A stretch of DNA of 64,000 nucleotides from CAVWTN01 sp963757945. GTDB taxonomy: Bacteria; Vulcanimicrobiota; Vulcanimicrobiia; Vulcanimicrobiales; Vulcanimicrobiaceae. Every line of letters starts with the position of its first letter. The first letter of the stretch is position 1. The translations under genes were made by a program, and so were the position numbers. The stretch is taken from positions 1,116,001-1,180,000 of the forward strand of contig CAVWTN010000002.1 of NCBI GenBank assembly GCA_963757945.1, given 5' to 3'. The notes beneath the pieces were generated by a model. That model had not been told where the DNA came from. It saw nothing but the letters and a program-made list of their open reading frames with translations, and searched no databases. This document shows positions 59,862 through 64,000 of the stretch, piece by piece.

Positions 59862-60770
59862 CTAGACCGCGGCGGCCGGCGCGCGCTCCATCACTTCGCT
59901 CTCCACCTCGGCCGACGCGTCACTGCGCCCGATGGAGCCGGCCACGTCGATGGCGGCGCGCAAGCCGTCGCCCATCAGCGCGAACGCCACCAACGTGACG
60001 ACGATGCACGCACCCGGCGCGACCACGAGCCACGGAGCGCTGCGCACGGCCGGCACGAGCGCGTCCTGCAGCATGTTGCCCCAGGAGGGTGTCGGCGGCT
60101 GCACGCCGAGCCCCAGGAACGAGAGACCCGTTTCAGCCAGGATGTTGTCGCCGATCGAGAGCGTCGCCGCGACGATCACCGGCCCGAGCGCGTTCGGCAG
60201 CAAATGGCGCAGCAGCATGCGCGGTCCGCTGACGCCGATGGCGCGGGCCGCCTCGATGAAGTCTCGCTCGCGCAAGGTCAGCACTTCCGCCCGAACCAGC
60301 CGCGCGACCCCCATCCACGAGAGCAATCCGAGGATCAGAACGATGATCCCGACGGCAAACTGATTGGTCAGCGCCTCGACCGTGATGATGAGGAAGAAGC
60401 TCGGAAACGAAAAGAGCGCGTCGACGATGCGCATCATCACGGCATCGACGGCGCCGCCGGCCGCGCCCGCTATCGCGCCGTAGAGCGCCCCAAAGATGAC
60501 CGCCACGAGCATGGCGGTGAAGCCGACCGCGATCGACACGCGGCCGCCCAGCAGCGCGCGGGCCAAGACATCGCGCCCCAAGAGGTCTGTTCCCAATGGA
60601 TGCACGAGCGACGGCGCTTGCGGATAGCCGAGCACGCGATGATCGACCAGCAGCGCGGATTGCGGATAGACGAGCGGTCCGACGATCACCGCGAGCAGGA
60701 TGAAGGCGACGATCGCGAAGCCGGCAACGGCCGAGCGTTCGCGGAAGAACCGGCGACCTGCACCGCGCAT
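59862..60770 (-). CDS. Oligopeptide/dipeptide ABC transporter permease DppC-like
   Basis: The 302-residue protein has an N-terminal helix (FAIVAFILLAVIVGPLVYPQ) and HPLGTDLLGRDVLARALLGG, the OppC/DppC hallmark, then the coupling-loop region LTLRERDFIEAARAIGVSG and LSFLGLGVQPPTPSWGNML. It forms the pore with the upstream DppB-like permease, whose stop overlaps its start by 1 base. No ATPase gene is present in this window, so the ATP-binding subunits must be encoded elsewhere. Confidence 0.93.
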   Translation of the reverse strand: MRGAGRRFFRERSAVAGFAIVAFILLAVIVGPLVYPQSALLVDHRVLGYPQAPSLVHPLGTDLLGRDVLARALLGGRVSIAVGFTAMLVAVIFGALYGAIAGAAGGAVDAVMMRIVDALFSFPSFFLIITVEALTNQFAVGIIVLILGLLSWMGVARLVRAEVLTLRERDFIEAARAIGVSGPRMLLRHLLPNALGPVIVAATLSIGDNILAETGLSFLGLGVQPPTPSWGNMLQDALVPAVRSAPWLVVAPGACIVVTLVAFALMGDGLRAAIDVAGSIGRSDASAEVESEVMERAPAAAV

Positions 60771-61729
60771 CAGTCGTACGTGATCCGCGGGTCGACGATG
60801 CCGTACGCGATGTCCGCCAGCAGATTGCCGAGCACGACCAGCACGGCCGTGATCATCGTGAGGGCCATCACGGTCGGATAATCGCGCTGGAACACCGCGT
60901 TGATGCCGAGATACCCCATCCCCGGTATCGAGAACACCTCTTCGATGAAAAACGCCCCGCCGAACAAACCCGGCAAGGTCAAGCCGAAGAGCGTGACCGT
61001 CGGCAGCAACGCGTTGCGCAATGCGTGCTTGAGGATCACGACGCGTTCGGAGAGGCCTTTGCTGCGCGCGGTGCGCACGTAGAGTTCACCGAGGACCGCG
61101 AGCATGGCGCCGCGCTGGTAGCGGATCCAACCGGCCAAATTGATGATGGTCAGCGCGGCGACCGGCAAGACGAGGTGGCGCAAGCGGTCGAACTGATTGT
61201 CCTCTTGCCCGACCGAAGCGATACCCGAACTCGGCAGCCAGCGGAGATGGATCGCGAACACGTCGATCAGGATCACGCCGAGCCAGAAGACCGGCATCCC
61301 GTACGATGCGAAGGTTAGGACGGTCGTGAAGTAATCGAAGGGCGTATCCCGTTTGATCGCCGCATAGATGCCGATGGGCAGGGCGATGACGATCGTGCAC
61401 AACAGCGCGAGGCTCAGCATCTCGAGCGTGATGGGGAGTTTCTCGAGCACCTTGGTGACGACGGGGCGCCGGTCGACATACGAAAAGCCCAAGCTGCCGT
61501 GGAAGAGCAGGTTGCCGAGCCAATAGAGATATTGCACGTACCAGGGCTTGTCGAGGCCGAGCGAGTGGATGAAATCCGCCCGCGCGGCAGGCGTCATGTG
61601 GCGCGCCTGCTGGGTGAAGATGCCGGTCGGGCCGCCCGGAGCCAGACCCATGAGCGCGTACGAGATGACGCTGATGAGCAGGAGCAGCGGCACGGCGCCC
61701 GCGATGCGGCGCAGAACGAGCGTCATCAT
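60770..61729 (-). CDS. Oligopeptide/dipeptide ABC transporter permease DppB-like
   Basis: The 319-residue polytopic protein has the N-terminal LRRIAGAVPLLLLISVISYA, ALMGLAPGGPTG and LGLDKPWYVQYLYWLGNLL, and the coupling motif YVRTARSKGLSERVVILKHA. The late segment VFSIPGMGYLGINAVFQRDY is also typical. It overlaps the substrate-binding protein stop by 4 bases and the DppC-like start by 1 base, so it is co-translated with both. Confidence 0.94.
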   Translation of the reverse strand: MMTLVLRRIAGAVPLLLLISVISYALMGLAPGGPTGIFTQQARHMTPAARADFIHSLGLDKPWYVQYLYWLGNLLFHGSLGFSYVDRRPVVTKVLEKLPITLEMLSLALLCTIVIALPIGIYAAIKRDTPFDYFTTVLTFASYGMPVFWLGVILIDVFAIHLRWLPSSGIASVGQEDNQFDRLRHLVLPVAALTIINLAGWIRYQRGAMLAVLGELYVRTARSKGLSERVVILKHALRNALLPTVTLFGLTLPGLFGGAFFIEEVFSIPGMGYLGINAVFQRDYPTVMALTMITAVLVVLGNLLADIAYGIVDPRITYD

Positions 61730-63321
61730 GGTGAGAGCCTCCAGTGGGCGACGTCGCGGAAGAGGTAGATGTCCGGCAACACCGCGCCCGGACTCATGAC
61801 GACGCGGCGGGAAAGGGCCGCCCGGTAGTACGGAAACACATAGTAGAGGAAGGGGACGTCGTCGGCGACGATCCGTTGCAGATCGTCGTAGTAAGGCTTG
61901 CGCTTCTGGTACCCGATCGTCGAGATGCCGGTGCGCAGATCGCGGTCGGCGCGCGGATTGCTGTAGTACATTTCGTTGTTGCCGTCGGGCGGAAACTGGT
62001 TGGAATCGAGCAGTGTCTCCTCATCGGGATCGGGCACGCCGCCCCAGCCGGAATCTGCGAGATCGTATTTCCCGTCTTGCGTTTCGCCCAAGAACGTCGC
62101 GTAGTCGATCGATCTGATGCTGACGGCAATGCCGATGGCGCGCATGTCGGCTTGAAATTCCGCCGCGAAATCTTGCGTGCTGCCCGAACCGCTGCCCGGC
62201 AACGACAGGACGTACGCCAGGCGCACCTTGCCCTTCGTGCGCACGCCGTCGGGGCCGGGGCGGTAGCCCGCGTCGTCGAGCATGCGCCGCGCCCGCGCCG
62301 GGTCGTACGGGTACTGCGTCACGTTAGGGTCGTACCATATCTTCAAGCCGTCGGGCACGAAGCTGGTCGCGATGTCCGCGTCGCCGCGCATGAAGCCGTG
62401 CGCGATGCCGGCGCGGTCCCAGCCGTACATCATCGCCCGGCGCACCGTCCGGTCGTCGAGTCCGGGGCGCTTCAAATTGATGTAGACGAACTGAATGTAG
62501 AGGTCCGGAATGTGCAGCAGCCGCAGATCGGCGCGATCTTGCTGCAAGATCGAGTACCCCGAAGGACCGATGCCGTCGTCGACGTCGCCCGACCCGTCCT
62601 CCATCGCATCGATGCGCGCCTGATCGTTGATGACCACGCGCACGACGATGCGCGGCAGCGAGATCGTTCCGCCCCACCAGTACGGGTTGCGCTCGAAGGT
62701 CAACTGTTCGTCGTGACGCCACTCCCCGAGCACGTACGGACCGGTGCCGAGCGGTTTTTCGCCGAACGTGCTCTGCCGGATTTGATCGTGTGGGATGCGG
62801 CCCAGGACGTGCTCGGGTAAGATGTCTAAGCCCAGTCCCTGGCTGACGAAGAGCGCGTTCGTGGCCGCGAGATCGAAGGCGACGCGGTACGGCCCCGCGG
62901 CTTTCACCGCCTTGACGTAAGCGAACTGGCCTCGATACGGAAAGCCCGTTTTGGGATCGAGCATGGCGGCCCACGTGAAGACGACGTCTTTGGACGTAAA
63001 CGGAGCGCCGTCGGACCAGCGGACGCCGCGCCGCAGATCGACCGTCCAGTGCAAGCCGTCGGGACTGCTCTTCCAGCGGGTCGCCAAGCCCGGCGCCTCG
63101 CTGAAATCGTCGCCGACCGCCACCAGCGGATCGAAGACGAAGCTCTCGTACAGCGACGCATAATAGTTCGCGCTGAAGAGGGGGCTGAGCGTGTCGGCGT
63201 CGCCCAACTCCATCACCACGAGCGTGTTGGGATCGCGGTGCGGGGCGCCGCTCGCGCTGCAGCCGCCGAGCGCAAGCACGCTCGCCAGCAGCAGCCCGAA
63301 GAGAGCAAGCGCCTTTTGCAT
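61726..63321 (-). CDS. Peptide ABC transporter substrate-binding lipoprotein (SBP family 5)
   Basis: The 531-residue lipoprotein has signal MQKALALFGLLLASVLALGG and lipid-attachment Cys21. Family 5 features include DADTLSPLFSANYYASLYES, WTVDLRRGVRWSDGAPFTSK and TGPYVLGEWRHDEQLTFERN, with the late YYSNPRADRDL. It would deliver oligopeptides or other solutes (family 5 also binds nickel-chelates) to the DppBC permeases. It lies 42 bases after the 4-alpha-glucanotransferase stop, on the same strand. Confidence 0.92.
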   Translation of the reverse strand: MQKALALFGLLLASVLALGGCSASGAPHRDPNTLVVMELGDADTLSPLFSANYYASLYESFVFDPLVAVGDDFSEAPGLATRWKSSPDGLHWTVDLRRGVRWSDGAPFTSKDVVFTWAAMLDPKTGFPYRGQFAYVKAVKAAGPYRVAFDLAATNALFVSQGLGLDILPEHVLGRIPHDQIRQSTFGEKPLGTGPYVLGEWRHDEQLTFERNPYWWGGTISLPRIVVRVVINDQARIDAMEDGSGDVDDGIGPSGYSILQQDRADLRLLHIPDLYIQFVYINLKRPGLDDRTVRRAMMYGWDRAGIAHGFMRGDADIATSFVPDGLKIWYDPNVTQYPYDPARARRMLDDAGYRPGPDGVRTKGKVRLAYVLSLPGSGSGSTQDFAAEFQADMRAIGIAVSIRSIDYATFLGETQDGKYDLADSGWGGVPDPDEETLLDSNQFPPDGNNEMYYSNPRADRDLRTGISTIGYQKRKPYYDDLQRIVADDVPFLYYVFPYYRAALSRRVVMSPGAVLPDIYLFRDVAHWRLSP

Positions 63322-63363
63322 TGCGGCTGCGCGTTCGGCGGTGCGGCCCTCCGTTCCGCCGCG

Positions 63364-63999
63364 TCAGTCCAGCGGCGGGCGTTCGAGCGTCGCGAGCAGC
63401 GCGCGCACGTTCGGTGCCTCGAGCAACGAGCCGAGCGCCGTGCCCAAACGCCGGCGCCAATTGGGATGCTGGCCGAGCGTGCCGGGAAAGTTCGCCTGCT
63501 CGATCTCCCCCGCGAGATCCTCCGCCGCAACCATCATCAGGCGCGACGGCGTTCGCGCGAGCATCCGGTAGACGCCGCGCACGACCTCGTCCAGCAGCGC
63601 GGCGGCATCCTCGCCTTGCGCGCTCGTCAACAGCGCGTGCCGGACCTCCGAGGCCAGCAGTCCGAGATCCACGAGCAGGTCGAGCAGCAGCGCGCGATCG
63701 CGCAACCGTTCGGTGCGTTCGCGTTCGTGATCCGCCGCGTCCGCGACGAAACCGATGCTGCCGCGGAACGTGATGTCACGCCCTTCCCAATAGCCGCGCA
63801 GCGTCGGCAGATCGTGCGTTCCGGGGCTCGCGAGCGCGATCGCGGGGTAATGTTCGGGGCGCCGGAAGCGGCCCTCCCACTCGCGCTCAAAGTACATCAA
63901 GCGGTACGAGAGGATCCGTTCGCGCTCCATGCGTTCGCGAAAGCCCTCGGGAACGACGCCGAGATCCTCGCCGATCACGACGCATCGATTGCGCCTGCT
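63364..63999 (-). CDS. malQ: 4-alpha-glucanotransferase, C-terminal part (5' end outside window)
   Basis: The frame is open to the window edge and begins within RCVVIGEDLGVVPEGFRERM, the catalytic Glu region of MalQ (GH77). ILSYRLMYFEREWEGRFRRP, the transition-state Asp motif SPGTHDLPTLRGYWEGRDI and a C-terminal NFPGTLGQHPNWRRRLG complete the match. The enzyme transfers alpha-1,4-glucan segments in maltodextrin or glycogen metabolism. About 211 residues are visible. The GTG at 63978 is internal and not the start. Confidence 0.93.
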   Translation of the reverse strand, partial: SRRNRCVVIGEDLGVVPEGFRERMERERILSYRLMYFEREWEGRFRRPEHYPAIALASPGTHDLPTLRGYWEGRDITFRGSIGFVADAADHERERTERLRDRALLLDLLVDLGLLASEVRHALLTSAQGEDAAALLDEVVRGVYRMLARTPSRLMMVAAEDLAGEIEQANFPGTLGQHPNWRRRLGTALGSLLEAPNVRALLATLERPPLD

Positions 64000-64000
64000 C

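Overview
The window is about 64 kb of high-GC DNA, densely packed with genes on both strands. Many starts are GTG, and many neighbours overlap by 1-4 bases. A TonB-dependent receptor, several lipoproteins and a Tat system point to a bacterium with two membranes. Cytochrome c is matured by System II (ResB/CcsB), haem is made by the C5 route, and several proteins are unusual fusions (Met8-HemC-HemD-like, CobA-HemD, cytochrome b-c, sugar nucleotidyltransferase-phosphomannomutase). This mix fits a poorly cultured lineage such as Eremiobacterota (WPS-2)/Vulcanimicrobiota. That placement is an inference from gene content; no rRNA or other marker gene lies in the window. No tRNA, CRISPR array, insertion sequence or phage was seen.

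Region 1 (1-10 kb) is respiratory-chain biogenesis: the tail of a polyprenyl diphosphate synthase, tatA, tatC, resB, ccsB/ccsA, an MFS transporter, selO, an unusual VIDG-repeat membrane protein, and a Rieske / cytochrome b-c pair. The parts fit together: the Rieske protein carries a twin-arginine signal anchor (TatAC export) and the cytochrome b protein ends in a c-type haem domain (ResB/CcsB). Region 2 (10-22.4 kb) holds a GT39-type membrane glycosyltransferase divergent from a long tetrapyrrole cluster (Met8-HemC-HemD-like fusion, HemB, HemL, HemA, CobA-HemD). A CheA-like kinase and a CheY-like regulator sit inside this cluster. Region 3 (22.4-29.7 kb) has a HipBA toxin-antitoxin module in a local AT-rich patch, a DUF92 protein, glutaredoxin, aminopeptidase P, arginase, an AI-2E-type permease and a DUF5069-like protein.

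Region 4 (29.8-34.4 kb) is a complete BMP-type (nucleoside-like) ABC importer with a large nested palindrome between the lipoprotein and ATPase genes. Region 5 (34.5-39.4 kb) is mixed: a double-VOC protein, a small secreted protein, a class A beta-lactamase-fold serine hydrolase without the usual omega-loop glutamate, ChrA and a SnoaL-like protein. Region 6 (39.5-55.3 kb) is rich in metal handling: a NicO/RcnA-type transporter with a split DUF4331 pair and a TPR protein, CopZ-like and CopA proteins, a TonB receptor, two seven-bladed beta-propeller lipoproteins, a 59-residue His-rich peptide, a NiCoT nickel/cobalt permease, gamma-glutamyltransferase and a metallothionein-like peptide. The TonB receptor and the NiCoT permease are both preceded by copies of the same palindrome, GTCTAC-N3-GTAGAC. 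One copy is embedded in a perfect 33-bp palindrome, so a shared metal-responsive regulon is the most interesting inference here. Region 7 (55.4-64 kb) has a GNAT acetyltransferase, a glycosyltransferase coupled to a nucleotidyltransferase/phosphomannomutase fusion, an oligopeptide ABC transporter and the C-terminal part of 4-alpha-glucanotransferase running off the window.
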